64,000 nt of DNA from Saprospiraceae bacterium (GTDB lineage Bacteria > Bacteroidota > Bacteroidia > Chitinophagales > Saprospiraceae). Both the position numbers and the translations under genes were made by a program. Position 1 is the first letter of the stretch, and the number at the start of each line of letters is the position of its first letter. This document shows, piece by piece, positions 18,090 through 27,325 of this stretch. The notes under the pieces were generated by a model. That model was not told the DNA's origin and did not search any database. It saw only the letters and a program-made list of their open reading frames with translations. The stretch is from NCBI GenBank assembly GCA_019638455.1, contig JAHBTU010000001.1, positions 139,501 through 203,500 on the forward strand. Direction: 5' to 3'.

Positions 18090-18235
18090 GCCGTGCGGAT
18101 TTTTCTTTCGGCGTGTGCGATATTCTTTTTTGAGAAATAATTCGGCGCACGCCTTTCATTGCAAGACAAAATTCCGACATCGGTTTTCTTTTTAGGCAAA
18201 AAAACACCTCACCACTACTACGCCATGTAAAAAAC

Positions 18236-18274
18236 AAGCAAAAAAAACGCCGAGCGGAAATCCCGCCCGGCGTT
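18236..18274 (-). terminator. Rho-independent terminator after the DUF1501 gene
   Basis: A GC-rich hairpin (outer stem AACGCCG/CGGCGTT at 18246-18252 and 18268-18274) is followed on the - strand by a run of T residues. It lies 28 bases beyond the stop of the DUF1501 gene. Confidence 0.8.
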
Positions 18275-18301
18275 CGTTAGTTGGCTATGTTTGTATTTTG
18301 T

Positions 18302-19960
18302 TCAGCGGCTCACGTTGAGTTTCGCCACATCGGCCTTGCCAGAATACTTGTTTTCCAAACGAACAAAATAAGTGCCTGTGGGCAGCTTGGCCACATCCAG
18401 ATAGAAGAAGTTGCTGCCCGGCTGCACCCGCACGGCGCTGGCCGACACCATCTGCCCGCCGAGGCTGTGGAGCGTGAGGCGGGCATCGAAGGCGGCGCGG
18501 CTTTGGAAGGCCACTTCCGTGCTGTAATTGGCCGGGTTGGGGTACACGACCAAGGGGCGCGTGGTGTTGAGCGGGTCGAACACGGAGGTGACGCCACCGA
18601 TGTAGCAGTCGGGCGTGACGACGGCCATGTCGTCCACCGCTGGCAACTTGGTGTAGCCCTCGAACATGGTTTGTTCGAGCACATAGTTGTTGGCGCCCAA
18701 CCAGTCTTGCAGCAGGGTGGCAAAGACTTGGCGATAGTCGAACTGCATATCGCTGAGTTGGTTGTCCTGCGTCAGCACGCCCAGATTGGGGTTGGTGCCA
18801 ACGACCCCGGCTTTGATGTTTTTGCCAAACAAGAACATGGGTGCGAGGGTGCCGTGGTCGGTGCCGAGCGAGCCGTTTTCGCGGGCGCAGCGACCGAATT
18901 CGGAGAAAGTGCAGGCGGTCACTTGGTCTCCCACGCCCAATCCTTCGAGGTCGTCGAAGAAGGCTTTGATGGCATCGGAGAAATCCTTCAACAAGTTGGC
19001 GTGTGTGCCAGCGGTGGTCTGATTTTCAAACACCTGTGCGCCGTGCGTGTCGAAGCCGCCAATGGAGCAGAGGTAGATTTTGGTCTTCAGGCCACCGGAA
19101 ATCAACCGGGCGATGGTCTTCAGTTGGTCGGCCAATCCGACTTGCGGATAGGACGATATGGAGTTGGTGCCGGCGTTGAAGGCATCGCTGATGCGCTGGG
19201 CATAGAGGCTGAGGCTATTTTCCACGCCTTGTATGTACTTGATTTCCTCGCCGTATTCTGAGTTGGGAATGTTGAGCAGCGGGGCGCCGCCGATGCTTTG
19301 GATGAGGGAGTAGAAGCCTGCGGGGTCTTGGCCGCTCAGGTTGAGCATGTTTTGGTGCTGCGTCTCGGTGTGAAAGCCCAACGACGGGTTGGGGTCGCCC
19401 ACTTGGATGCCGAGCGGGTCGGGCATTTCGGGCGTGGGTGCTCCCATCACGTCGGGATACATGGCCTGTAGGGCGCGACCCATCCAGCCGGACTGGATTT
19501 CATTCTTCTCAGGGGTGCCGTCGCCGCCGGAGAGCCACAGGTCGGTGCCTTTGAAGTGCGAGCCGTTCATGTCGGCGTAGCCCACGCCTTGCACGATGGC
19601 TACTTGGCCGTTGTCGTACATGGCTTTCAGCCCCGTCATTTTGGGGTGTAGCCCCACCTTGTCGGGGTTGGGCAGGGTGTTGTCGAGGTCAATGAATTTG
19701 GTGCCGCCCGATTCGGGTATGCGAATGCTGGGGCGGAGGGCGGCATAGAGTGGGTATTGTTGCACGGGTACGAGCATGTTCAGCCCGTCGTTGCCGCCTT
19801 TGAGTTGGATGAGTACCAGCACGCGGTCTTCCACATCCTCGCAGGAATTGAGGATTTTGGCGATTTTGCTGTTGGCAAATGGCCGCATGGCATGGCCATT
19901 GACCACGAGCGAGGATACGCCCGCGGCAGGAAATATCTTGAGAAAATTTCTACGTTTCAT
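18302..19960 (-). CDS. DUF1501 protein with Tat-like signal and T9SS domain
   Basis: DUF1501 proteins are exported, sulfatase-like-fold proteins of unknown function that almost always occur beside a DUF1800 gene, as here. The N-terminus MKRRNFLKIFPAAGVSS has a twin-arginine motif (RRNFLK), suggesting folded export by Tat. Family motifs include VLIQLKGGNDGLNMLVP, LHPKMTGLKAMYDNGQVAIVQGVGY, SHFKGTDLW, GGFDTHGAQ and TFSEFGRCARENGSLGTDHG. The C-terminal 80 residues (from VVYPNPANYSTE to KLNVSR) are a T9SS type A sorting domain. Tat plus T9SS export is an unusual combination. It is downstream of the DUF1800 gene on the same strand, separated by 269 bases. Confidence 0.93.
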   Translation of the reverse strand: MKRRNFLKIFPAAGVSSLVVNGHAMRPFANSKIAKILNSCEDVEDRVLVLIQLKGGNDGLNMLVPVQQYPLYAALRPSIRIPESGGTKFIDLDNTLPNPDKVGLHPKMTGLKAMYDNGQVAIVQGVGYADMNGSHFKGTDLWLSGGDGTPEKNEIQSGWMGRALQAMYPDVMGAPTPEMPDPLGIQVGDPNPSLGFHTETQHQNMLNLSGQDPAGFYSLIQSIGGAPLLNIPNSEYGEEIKYIQGVENSLSLYAQRISDAFNAGTNSISSYPQVGLADQLKTIARLISGGLKTKIYLCSIGGFDTHGAQVFENQTTAGTHANLLKDFSDAIKAFFDDLEGLGVGDQVTACTFSEFGRCARENGSLGTDHGTLAPMFLFGKNIKAGVVGTNPNLGVLTQDNQLSDMQFDYRQVFATLLQDWLGANNYVLEQTMFEGYTKLPAVDDMAVVTPDCYIGGVTSVFDPLNTTRPLVVYPNPANYSTEVAFQSRAAFDARLTLHSLGGQMVSASAVRVQPGSNFFYLDVAKLPTGTYFVRLENKYSGKADVAKLNVSR

Positions 19961-19965
19961 GATTG

Positions 19966-20046
19966 ACGTGGATTTGTTGAAATGTGGATTTGGTGATGTG
20001 TGGGTTTGATGATTTGGTGAGTTGTGGATGTGGTGATGTGCCTGTT
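19966..20046. repeat. Degenerate GTGGATTTGGTGATGTG word repeat
   Basis: The start of the DUF1800-DUF1501 gap consists of repeated GTGGAT, TTTGGTGA and GATGTG words without exact periodicity. It resembles the other low-complexity intergenic repeats of the window and has no coding potential. Confidence 0.55.
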
Positions 20047-20080
20047 GGGAGGTAACTTAGCTTTTTTCAATTTTTAAAAC

Positions 20081-20242
20081 TTGGGCATTGACCTCGAATT
20101 TATCCGCGAAGAGATATTCACCGAAATGAGGCCGCTCACCGAAGAGTTCTCAAACAAACTGAACAAGCTTCGTGAAAGCCAACTTTCCCCAAAAAAGCAA
20201 CTGAATCCCCAATCCCCAACTCCCCAGATTTACATCAGCTGA
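20081..20242 (+). pseudogene. Possible gene fragment (C-terminal scrap)
   Basis: An open stretch starting at a TTG reads GIDLEFIREEIFTEMRPLTE and continues with a charged helical sequence ending SQLSPKKQ, before running into the end of the DUF1800 gene. A stop lies two codons before the TTG and there is no ATG start. The amphipathic, protein-like composition suggests a relic of a deleted gene. No family recognised. Confidence 0.3.
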
Positions 20243-21882
20243 TATTCCGCCGAATACATAATGGCGTTGATGAGCCTGCCCAGCGGAATTTTCACTTCCG
20301 TGTCATCGCCCGTGCTCAGGTAGTTTTGCCACTCGTAGGTCCAGTCGGCGGGTGGCAATTGGTCGAGAAAGACGATGTTGTAGAAGTAGTTGAACCGGTC
20401 GGTGTCGGTTTCTTCGGGCAGGAGATATTCCAACAAATCTTGCACGAGCACGTAAGGGTCGCCTGGGTCGCTGATGGTGCCACTGTTTTTCACCCAAGCG
20501 GCCACGTCGAATTTGGCCCCCAGTGGCTCGTCGGGCGAGGCACCTATGGTCATTTTGCCGGAGAGCAGCATCGTGGGGAATTTGTAGCGCCCCACTATGG
20601 TGCTGGCGTTGAAATACTGGCGGTAGAAGTCTGGTTTTTGAAAATATGCCGGATAGCCTGCCACGTCGGGCGGGCTGAAAAGAGGCAGGTTGGCTTCGTT
20701 GAACAGGCGACCATAAATGCCTCGGCCAAAGAACTGGAAATAGGCTTCCAGGTCGCTGTCGGGCGTGGGTGTTGGCAGGTCGAAGAACGCGATGGATTGC
20801 AACGACAGTTCGAGGGGCGATTTGATGATGCCTCCCATGATTTCGTCTTTGTTGTCGGAGTCGTCGGCATCGAAGAAGTGCTGGCTTTGCAGCAGTTGTT
20901 CGAGCACGGGTTTTATCTCAAACCCGGCGGCGATGAACGTGTCGGCCAACGGTGCGATGATGTCGCTTTCTATTTCTGGCGTGATGTGGCGGCTCACGAA
21001 GAAGCGATAGAGCCGGCGGCAGAAGTTCTTGGCCGTTTCGGGCTGCGCGAAGGTCATGTTGACGAAAGCATCCAGCTCTGCCCACATTCCGGCATCGTCG
21101 GTGCCGCCTTGAATGACGGTGCCTTGAAATTTGTCGCTGAACGTCTTCGGGTCTGTGTCATGCTGGTCAATGTTGGTGCCGCCGCGTGGGATGTTGGTTT
21201 CGGGGTCGAGCGTGTTGCGCGGCCCTTTCACGCGGAAGCCCGTCAGCAGTCGGGCAGCCTCGTTGATGTCGTCTTCTGTGTAGTTGGTGTAGTCGCCCGG
21301 GCCGATTTGCAGGCCCTTGCCGATGGTGAACAGTTCGAAGAACTCGCGGGCGAAGTTGGTGTTTGGGTTGGCCTTCACGTTGTCCGTGTTGTTGAGGTAT
21401 TTCAACATGGCATTGTCCACCACCATTTTGGTGACAAACTTTTTGAAATTGCCCAATGCTCCCCAACGCAACAGCATGAGATAGTCGAAGTAGTGCGAGG
21501 TGAGAAAAGCCGTGATGGCGACGGAGTTGAACTGGTGCAGGAAGAACGTCATGCGGTGGCCGATGCCGGGGTCGTTGAGGGCTTCGTGAAGCCACCAACT
21601 GGCCAGCCACGGGCGCAATTTGAAATCCTCGGTGGGGGGCAGGCTGCCGGGTGGCAAGCACCAAGTGCCGGGCGATGCGCTGCCAGACGCTTCATTTTGG
21701 TCGTAAATCGGTTGGTCGTGCACCAAAGGGTAGAGTTGAAGTAGCGAAGCCACCGCTTGGCCGGCTGTCTGCCCTGCCATTTCGTCCACCTTTGTTTTGG
21801 TGAAGCGGTAACTCGTCCGGCGCAGCAGGTGTGCTGCATGCCGATGACCTAAGGCGCCTTGCATGGGAGATAAAGATGCCAT
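20230..21882 (-). CDS. DUF1800 family protein
   Basis: A 550-residue member of the DUF1800 family, function unknown, paired across Bacteroidota and Planctomycetota with DUF1501 proteins. Recognisable parts are HAAHLLRRTSYRFTKTKVDE near the N-terminus, FFLHQFNSVAITAF, NTNFAREFFELFTIGKG, EAARLLTGFRVKG, AKNFCRRLYRFFVSRHITPE, KSPLELSLQSIAFF and the C-terminal LINAIMYSAEYQLM. No signal peptide is evident at the chosen ATG. It is the first gene of a probable two-gene unit with DUF1501; the two likely act together at the cell surface (inference from conserved pairing). Confidence 0.92.
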   Translation of the reverse strand: MASLSPMQGALGHRHAAHLLRRTSYRFTKTKVDEMAGQTAGQAVASLLQLYPLVHDQPIYDQNEASGSASPGTWCLPPGSLPPTEDFKLRPWLASWWLHEALNDPGIGHRMTFFLHQFNSVAITAFLTSHYFDYLMLLRWGALGNFKKFVTKMVVDNAMLKYLNNTDNVKANPNTNFAREFFELFTIGKGLQIGPGDYTNYTEDDINEAARLLTGFRVKGPRNTLDPETNIPRGGTNIDQHDTDPKTFSDKFQGTVIQGGTDDAGMWAELDAFVNMTFAQPETAKNFCRRLYRFFVSRHITPEIESDIIAPLADTFIAAGFEIKPVLEQLLQSQHFFDADDSDNKDEIMGGIIKSPLELSLQSIAFFDLPTPTPDSDLEAYFQFFGRGIYGRLFNEANLPLFSPPDVAGYPAYFQKPDFYRQYFNASTIVGRYKFPTMLLSGKMTIGASPDEPLGAKFDVAAWVKNSGTISDPGDPYVLVQDLLEYLLPEETDTDRFNYFYNIVFLDQLPPADWTYEWQNYLSTGDDTEVKIPLGRLINAIMYSAEYQLM

Positions 21883-21910
21883 GTTCGGAAAGGATTGTTT
21901 TTAGGCAAAA

Positions 21911-22032
21911 GCTTAGGTTGAGGGTTGAGGGTAGAAGTTAGAAGGCTGATTTCATCTTCATTTAAAAGGTATGCAACCCAAAATCGGGTCTCACAGCCCT
22001 CTGCCTTCCGCCTTTTGCCCGGCCTAAGTTTT
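21911..22032. repeat. Extragenic repeat, copy 1 (AACTTAGG ends)
   Basis: Begins CTTAGGTTGAGGG, contains GAGGGTAGAAG and AAGGCTGATTTCATCTTC, and ends GGCCTAAGTTTTTA, so the two ends are loosely inverted. The copy at 53310-53455 carries the same words in reverse-complement order. The middle portions have diverged. Confidence 0.5.
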
Positions 22033-22518
22033 TACGTTTTTGTTAAAAAAAAAGAAAAATCGGTTCAAAGCGCAGCCGAAGTGATGAGTTGGGTGGTTTG
22101 CCCGGCCAAACGAAGCAGACGGGGTTGAGGGGGGGGCTTCAATCCGCCAACCAGTAAAAATCCGGTCAACCAGCAACAAGCAAATAAATAATGGTGGGTT
22201 GTTTGAGGCGGGGATGTTCAGCGCGGACTTCAGTCGGCGTCGGCTGCGCATTGGACAGGTGGATTAAAATTGGTGCATAAACGAGGCGTTTAAGATTTTA
22301 TTAAGGGTGTTTTGTTAAATTTTGAAAAATTAAGTCTTCAAGGGTAGCCTTGCAAATTGCATCAGCCCCGCCTTCCCGCAGTATCATTTCGGGTTGTGAT
22401 TATGAGCGTTGGATATTCATTGTCGTGGTTGATGGGCGCCAACAAAGTCGAGAAGGTGCGAGACCTCACCGCAGAGATGCAGAGCTTTACCTCATATTTG
22501 TGACTACCTATGAAGGTG

Positions 22519-22548
22519 CAGCGCCCCGGAATGTGTTTCGGGGCGCTG
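22519..22548. terminator. Perfect GC-rich hairpin, possible terminator
   Basis: CAGCGCCCCG (22519-22528) and CGGGGCGCTG (22539-22548) form a 10-base perfect stem around a 10-base loop. It lies 84 bases beyond the stop of the BNR-repeat gene on the - strand. No clear T run follows on either strand. Confidence 0.45.
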
Positions 22549-22631
22549 TCCTCGCCTAAGTATTTTCCTTTACTTTTAAAAATCTCCGCGTCTCTGTGGT
22601 GAAGAGGGACAATATCCAATTCCCTAAGTCA

Positions 22632-24581
22632 TCACATCCGCAGCAACTTGACGATGCCGAACCGACCGCCCTGCGTCACGCGCACGGCATAAATGCCTAT
22701 GGGCAAATGCTGCACGGGCAGTGTCATTGTTTGGCGCTCGTGGCCGTTGCTTGGAAACCGGTATTGCTGGGCAAGTCGTCCGAATGAGTCGAACACTTCC
22801 ACCATAGCAGGCGCATCGCCAGTCAAATGGGCAGAAAGCTGGGTGGTGGAGGTGGCAGGATTGGGCGACAGCGCCAAATCGAAAGCAGCGTCCGCTTGTG
22901 GCAGGTCGAATATACTGTTGGTCAGAAAATCGGTGGGCACCTCGAACCAATTGATGGTATTCGTGGTTGCGCTATGATTGGTTCCCCACACGTTAGAACC
23001 GGGTATGCCGTCTTGCTGATAGAGCACCCACACTTTGTCGCCCACGATGCGTCGCTGGATGGCTGGCCATGCCGACTCGACAAACCCGATGAACGCTTCG
23101 TCCACAAATGGGGGGGCCGTGAGCTCAAACGGCTCGCTCCAAGTGTCGCCATTGTCCTCCGATTTCATGATGTAGAGGTGGCGGTAATACTGGTCTTTCT
23201 CCGCGCCCCAGTTGGAGCGGTACAACTCGTTGACTGCGGCATATACGAGATAGATAGAGCCTTCGGCATCCATCCCAGTGGTGGCAAAGCTGGAAAGGCT
23301 GTTGTAATATGGGCCAATCGCGCCACCGCCGCCTACCAATGTGAGCAAAGAGTCGCCGTCGTAATCGAGCGCGCCCGTGATTACTTGAATGTTGTCGCTC
23401 CCCCAGCTTTCCTTCCAGTAGCACAGTCCGTTCGTGCCGGGATAGTAAAAGGTGTTGGCTGCCGGGTCGTTGTCAATGACATACATCCGACCGAACCACA
23501 CATGGGCCTGCAAGGCGTCGTCAATGAGCAGCGACCCGAACCCGTCGTTGGTAAATACGGCCAGCGAATCTGGTGCTTCAGGGTCGAAATAGCCAATGTC
23601 GTCGAAAGTGTAAAAATCACCATCCGCCCCGACGTAATTTTCGAGCGCATCGGGGAAATCGTTCACCACCGTTTGCTCCCAAGTATCCCCGTTGTCGAGG
23701 GATTTGAAGAGCAAAACATCATTCCAAGTGGGGAATATGGCAATGCCTACCGCGTCGCCGTTGACATCTATGGTGTATTCGTCGGCGGCCAACGCTTTGA
23801 CCTTGCTGCTGTCCAAACCCGGGATAATCTGATATTTTTTATCCCAAGTCAGGCCGCCGTCGGTGGAACGCCAATAAAGCAAGTGCCCGTCCACGCCTTG
23901 GTAGATGACGCCGTTGGTTGAACCACCTGTTGGCGAGGTGATGGCGATGACGTGTACCGACTTGCCATCGGGACCTCCCACCGCGACTCTGGGCCACAGG
24001 CATCCCGAACCGGGCGGATTGTCGAGGTCGGTTTCGACCCAAGTGGAGGCACCGGCGGCTTTGCGGGCGACATGAATGCGGAAGGGGTTGAACCCGGTAG
24101 CGTGAGAGACCACCAGTTCCGTCCCATCGTCGAGCCGGGCAGCTGCCGGAAAACCTGTGCGAATAGCCTCCAAGCGATTGTTGACATTGGGCCAGCCGCC
24201 CGAAGCACGCACGTTGTAGCCAGTGCCGCGCTCGGGGTACCCGCCACTCAAATCGCTGCCGTACAGCCAAGTGGCTACTGGGTTGCCATTGGCATCGCCA
24301 TAGATACGCGAAGGCATGCTGCCATAGGATTGGGCATCCCAAGTGGTGAAGCCCGCAAATTCTTCCTGACGGGCACTGACGGCGGGGTGACTGATGGGGT
24401 GGGGGTTTTCAGGCTCAGGCAGGTAATGCTCGGGTGCTGGGGCGGTGTGTTTCCAGTAAGGCGCGGGCTGCGCAGCCGACGAGGCAGGTGCTTTGCCTGC
24501 CCTTTTTCCCTGTGCTATCAAAGCACTTGCCCACACGAGGGCGAGGATGGTGTAGAAGTATTTTGTTTGCATAAAATCCAT
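22632..24581 (-). CDS. T9SS-secreted BNR/sialidase-fold repeat protein
   Basis: A 649-residue exported protein. The signal peptide follows either the ATG at 24581 or the one at 24572 (MQTKYFYTILALVWAS). Three Asp-box motifs, RSTDGGLTWD, KSLDNGDTWE and KSEDNGDTWS, mark a BNR-type beta-propeller (about 100-545). The final 80 residues (from LALSPNPATSTTQ to GIVKLLRM) are a T9SS type A sorting domain. Catalytic residues of true sialidases (an Arg triad and FRIP motif) are not apparent, so the protein may be structural or ligand-binding. It stands alone with gene-free DNA on both sides. Confidence 0.85.
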   Translation of the reverse strand: MDFMQTKYFYTILALVWASALIAQGKRAGKAPASSAAQPAPYWKHTAPAPEHYLPEPENPHPISHPAVSARQEEFAGFTTWDAQSYGSMPSRIYGDANGNPVATWLYGSDLSGGYPERGTGYNVRASGGWPNVNNRLEAIRTGFPAAARLDDGTELVVSHATGFNPFRIHVARKAAGASTWVETDLDNPPGSGCLWPRVAVGGPDGKSVHVIAITSPTGGSTNGVIYQGVDGHLLYWRSTDGGLTWDKKYQIIPGLDSSKVKALAADEYTIDVNGDAVGIAIFPTWNDVLLFKSLDNGDTWEQTVVNDFPDALENYVGADGDFYTFDDIGYFDPEAPDSLAVFTNDGFGSLLIDDALQAHVWFGRMYVIDNDPAANTFYYPGTNGLCYWKESWGSDNIQVITGALDYDGDSLLTLVGGGGAIGPYYNSLSSFATTGMDAEGSIYLVYAAVNELYRSNWGAEKDQYYRHLYIMKSEDNGDTWSEPFELTAPPFVDEAFIGFVESAWPAIQRRIVGDKVWVLYQQDGIPGSNVWGTNHSATTNTINWFEVPTDFLTNSIFDLPQADAAFDLALSPNPATSTTQLSAHLTGDAPAMVEVFDSFGRLAQQYRFPSNGHERQTMTLPVQHLPIGIYAVRVTQGGRFGIVKLLRM

Positions 24582-24806
24582 GCTTTTGAAAAAAAGTGAA
24601 AAATATCTCGCAGGTGTGGTATGCCCACGTTGAGAGCAATAATTTGTAACTGCTTAGCCGCTTTTAAAACAGCCTCTAAGACATTTGGGACAAAAGAACA
24701 GCTGAAAAGTCTGAATTAGGCAGTCTGGCATTAAAAACCTTTTTGGGGTTATTGTAAAATTTTGACCGAATTAGCTGAAAAAAAATGTTCGGGTTTTCCC
24801 GTGCTC

Positions 24807-24814
24807 TACTTTTG
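24807..24814 (+). promoter_or_regulatory. -7 element TActTTTG before the first PA-domain gene
   Basis: TActTTTG followed by CCGCACAA lies 46 bases before the ATG at 24861. The two downstream paralogues have equivalent boxes followed by similar GCACAA or CCACAA sequences (27277 and 29655). This supports one promoter type for the trio and fixes the ATG at 24861 over an upstream in-frame start at 24762. Confidence 0.6.
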
Positions 24815-24860
24815 CCGCACAACTAAAATTGATTGCTTTTTCAACTCTTCTTTCTACGTT

Positions 24861-26651
24861 ATGAATAAACACTCCCTACTTTCGGCAAAGGCTGCCATGC
24901 TCAGTTTTTGCTTCCTCTTTTCCGCCCTCGTCGCAAACGCACAGGGCGACCCCGGCACCGACGACGACGGCTTTATTGTCAGCATCGTGTCGCCCCCCAG
25001 CATCGCCAAATACATCAGCAACGGCTTCTTGGACTGTGGCTGGGTTGGCACTTCGGGCTTCGGTCCCGATGTGACCGAGGAACTCTGTGGAGAAGTGGTG
25101 TGGGCACCCGATTCCTTGGCTTGCTCGCCGCTCCCCGCTGGTAGCCTCGAAGGCAAAATCGCGCTTATCCGCCGTGGTGCTTGTGGTTTTAGCTTGAAAA
25201 TTTACCACGCTCAGCAAGCAGGTGCCAAAGCTGTCATCATCCTCAACCACTACGCCAATCCTTTGGATGGGCCATGCGAGGCGCGTATTGATGCCAGCAC
25301 TTACTTTGGTGGAATGTCGGGTCTCGACAGCGCGAGTGCCGTGACCATTCCTGCCATTTTCCTCCAACGCTTGACGGGCGAGGAGATTGATGGCGCCTTG
25401 AAAGCGGGTGAGACGGTGGAAGTTTGCTTCGTGTTCCCGCGTTTCACGCAAGCTTGGGCAGCCTATTCCTACGCAGTGCCTGCCAGCCAAGTAGATACAT
25501 TGGGCGCTATGGTGGTCAATTTCATCAACCGCGACAACAATGTGGTGGACAATTTGGTCATCAAGGTGGACATACAAGGGCCGAATGGCTACAGCGAGTC
25601 CTTTGAGGCGCTGCAAGACCCCATTGACCCGGGTGCTGAATTGTTGGTAGGATTCGGCGAGTTCTATGTGCCGCCAGCAGTACCCGGCGAGTACACCGCC
25701 ACTTTCTCTTCCAATCTGTACACCGAAGGGCGCGACACGCTCACACGCAAATTTGTCGTCACGGACTATACCTACGCGCTCGACAACCTGAACCTGCGTC
25801 TGGACGGTGGTGCTGCCCTCAACACCGACTTTGCCAACGGTGGCTTTCAATACCAAACAGCGGCGCTCTATTTCACGGGCGATGCGGGCGCGGTGGCTAC
25901 TCATGCCACTTTTGGCATCGCCAACATTGACTCCGTGTACGTGCCCGGTGGCGATGATGAAACCAACGCTGTCTTCGTTTTCCTCTTTGATGGCGACTCG
26001 GACGAAGATGGCGCCATCAACCTGTCTGGTGGTTTCAACAGCATCGAATCCGATGTGGTCGCTATCGGAACTTACATCATGAAAGGCGGCGAGCAAGAAG
26101 ACAAATTGATTGACGTGGCGCTCGAAGATTTCTTTGAGCCAGGCCAAGCCCCTGTGCTGAAACCCAACCACCCCTACTACCTGTCGCTTAAATACGACGG
26201 TATCAACAACGGCTCTGGCCGCTGCATTGCGTTCACCAACACGGCGAACGAGAGTTATCTGGTCATCAATGGCGGCTCCACCTCGCCCATTTTCATCGGG
26301 CAGTATTACGGCGGTGGTTGGAGCGACCGCACCATTGTGCAACGCCTACAGTTGGAAGGTTACACTTCCTCTGCCAAGCCTGAGCCAAAGCTCAGCGCCG
26401 ACAAGTTCAGCATCACGCCGAACCCCGGCAACGAGTATGTCTATCTGAACCTTGATTTGGAGAGCACCAACAAACAAGTGGTCGTGTCCTTGTTTGACAT
26501 GGGCAGCCAGCCCGTGCGCCAATCAGTGGTGAGCAATATCCAAGAAGGGCAGATTCGCTTCGATGTGAAAGACCTGCCCGTAGGCACCTACATCATGACC
26601 ATCCGCACGGACGAAGGTGTGGCAGTGCAAAAGGTGGTGGTGCTCCACTAA
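24861..26651 (+). CDS. PA-domain T9SS-secreted protein, paralogue 1
   Basis: A 596-residue exported protein. From the ATG at 24861 it has a signal peptide (ending VANAQ), a protease-associated (PA) domain (about 75-195, with GSLEGKIALIRRGACGFSLK and AGAKAVIILNH), a long beta-rich middle region with two conserved blocks (FATFGIANIDSVY-like and LKPNHPYYLSLKYDGINNGS) and a T9SS type A sorting domain (from FSITPNPGNEYVYLNLDL). PA domains are usually attached to peptidases, but no catalytic domain is present, so a binding or structural role at the surface is likely (inference). It is the most diverged of three tandem paralogues; the C-terminal segment NPGNEYVYLNLDLE is identical in all three. Confidence 0.88.
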   Translation: MNKHSLLSAKAAMLSFCFLFSALVANAQGDPGTDDDGFIVSIVSPPSIAKYISNGFLDCGWVGTSGFGPDVTEELCGEVVWAPDSLACSPLPAGSLEGKIALIRRGACGFSLKIYHAQQAGAKAVIILNHYANPLDGPCEARIDASTYFGGMSGLDSASAVTIPAIFLQRLTGEEIDGALKAGETVEVCFVFPRFTQAWAAYSYAVPASQVDTLGAMVVNFINRDNNVVDNLVIKVDIQGPNGYSESFEALQDPIDPGAELLVGFGEFYVPPAVPGEYTATFSSNLYTEGRDTLTRKFVVTDYTYALDNLNLRLDGGAALNTDFANGGFQYQTAALYFTGDAGAVATHATFGIANIDSVYVPGGDDETNAVFVFLFDGDSDEDGAINLSGGFNSIESDVVAIGTYIMKGGEQEDKLIDVALEDFFEPGQAPVLKPNHPYYLSLKYDGINNGSGRCIAFTNTANESYLVINGGSTSPIFIGQYYGGGWSDRTIVQRLQLEGYTSSAKPEPKLSADKFSITPNPGNEYVYLNLDLESTNKQVVVSLFDMGSQPVRQSVVSNIQEGQIRFDVKDLPVGTYIMTIRTDEGVAVQKVVVLH

Positions 26652-26678
26652 TTTTTGCACCACTAACCAACGACAATA

Positions 26679-26717
26679 CGAGTCATCGTCGAGCTTTCGG
26701 CGATGACTCGTTTTTTT
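26679..26717 (+). terminator. Rho-independent terminator after PA paralogue 1
   Basis: A 10-base perfect stem CGAGTCATCG (26679-26688) / CGATGACTCG (26701-26710) is followed by seven T residues. Confidence 0.92.
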
Positions 26718-26795
26718 GGGGGGGGAGCTGAGGGACTATTTTAAGACTCCGTTGAGCAGGTGTGGCATGACCGCTTTGAGCGCAATAGTAAACTA

Positions 26796-26904
26796 TATAC
26801 CCAGATTAAAGAGGATTTGAACCCGCCCGTTGGCAAGGCAGGGATTTCCTTGATTGATTTGTATGATTTTCAAAGGATTGCGAGCGCCGTTCGTTCAAAA
26901 CCAC
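26796..26904 (+). repeat. 109-base perfect inverted repeat, left arm
   Basis: Every base of 26796-26904 is matched in reverse complement by 29423-29531. The identity stops abruptly at both edges. The pair brackets PA paralogue 2. One frame of this arm reads IKEDLNPPVGKAGISLIDLY and onwards, which looks protein-like, but no family is recognised. Confidence 0.95.
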
Positions 26905-27136
26905 CTTGTCAGACCCTGTACTCAGGGGCTTGCCCGGCCAAGTGAAGCGGACGGGGCTGATTTGCGTTGGCTATAAACACAGAGTGCATTGAGTGCTGCA
27001 CAGAGAGCCATAGAGGTTTGATTTTCGCATATTTATTCTCTGCGGCTTTCCGTGTATTTCTCTTTCACTCTGTGTTGAAAGAAACGCTGCTGAAGACTTG
27101 AAACAGTTTTTTGAACACCCTCTCAATCTGGGTATA
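26796..27136. mobile_element. MITE-like element with TATACCCAGATT ends
   Basis: The left end begins TATACCCAGATTAAAGAGG and the right end is CCTCTCAATCTGGGTATA, which are inverted copies with a 12-base perfect core. Both ends abut TA, which would fit a TA target duplication as in IS630/mariner-type elements (inference). It encodes no transposase. The left 109 bases recur perfectly inverted at 29423-29531. Confidence 0.5.
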
Positions 27137-27276
27137 GTCCGCGAAAGGCGGAGGCAAGCTATCCAATCAGACGTGAATTGTTGCTTTTTTAGGTCGTAAA
27201 GACCAATTTTTGATTTTGTCAGTTCCTCACAAACAACATTTTTTGAGAAACATGTACGTTGGTCTACCCAAGACTA

Positions 27277-27284
27277 TACTTTTG
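27277..27284 (+). promoter_or_regulatory. -7 element TActTTTG before PA paralogue 2
   Basis: TActTTTG followed by CAGCACAA lies 41 bases before the ATG at 27326, with the same layout as the box before paralogue 1. Confidence 0.6.
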
Positions 27285-27325
27285 CAGCACAAACAGTTTA
27301 ACTTAATCTAAAAATACTTCGTGTT

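Larger units (their letters stand above)
21883..22631. other. Gene-free stretch holding several repeats
   Basis: No protein or RNA gene is visible in these 749 bases. They contain a G/A-rich repeat (21911-22032) that recurs in inverted orientation at 53310-53455, a 31-base repeat (22098-22128) that recurs with four mismatches at 26930-26960, an imperfect inverted pair of CTCTGTGGTGA-type words (22477-22495 and 22587-22605), and a perfect hairpin at 22519-22548. Confidence 0.7.
26652..27325. other. Gene-free stretch between PA paralogues 1 and 2
   Basis: No credible gene. It holds the terminator at 26679, a 33-base segment (26756-26788) resembling 24610-24641, the 109-base arm and MITE-like element at 26796-27136, the 31-base repeat at 26930-26960, an inverted pair AACACAGAGTG/CACTCTGTGTT (26976-26986 and 27066-27076) and the promoter at 27277. 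Confidence 0.7.

Noticed and set aside
24876..26342. 488-codon frame on the - strand
   Set aside because: Antisense shadow of PA paralogue 1. The + strand protein aligns with its two paralogues.
26760..26945. 61-codon + strand frame as a gene
   Set aside because: It is mostly encoded by the 109-base inverted-repeat arm, has no promoter or family match, and is not conserved in length at the other arm.
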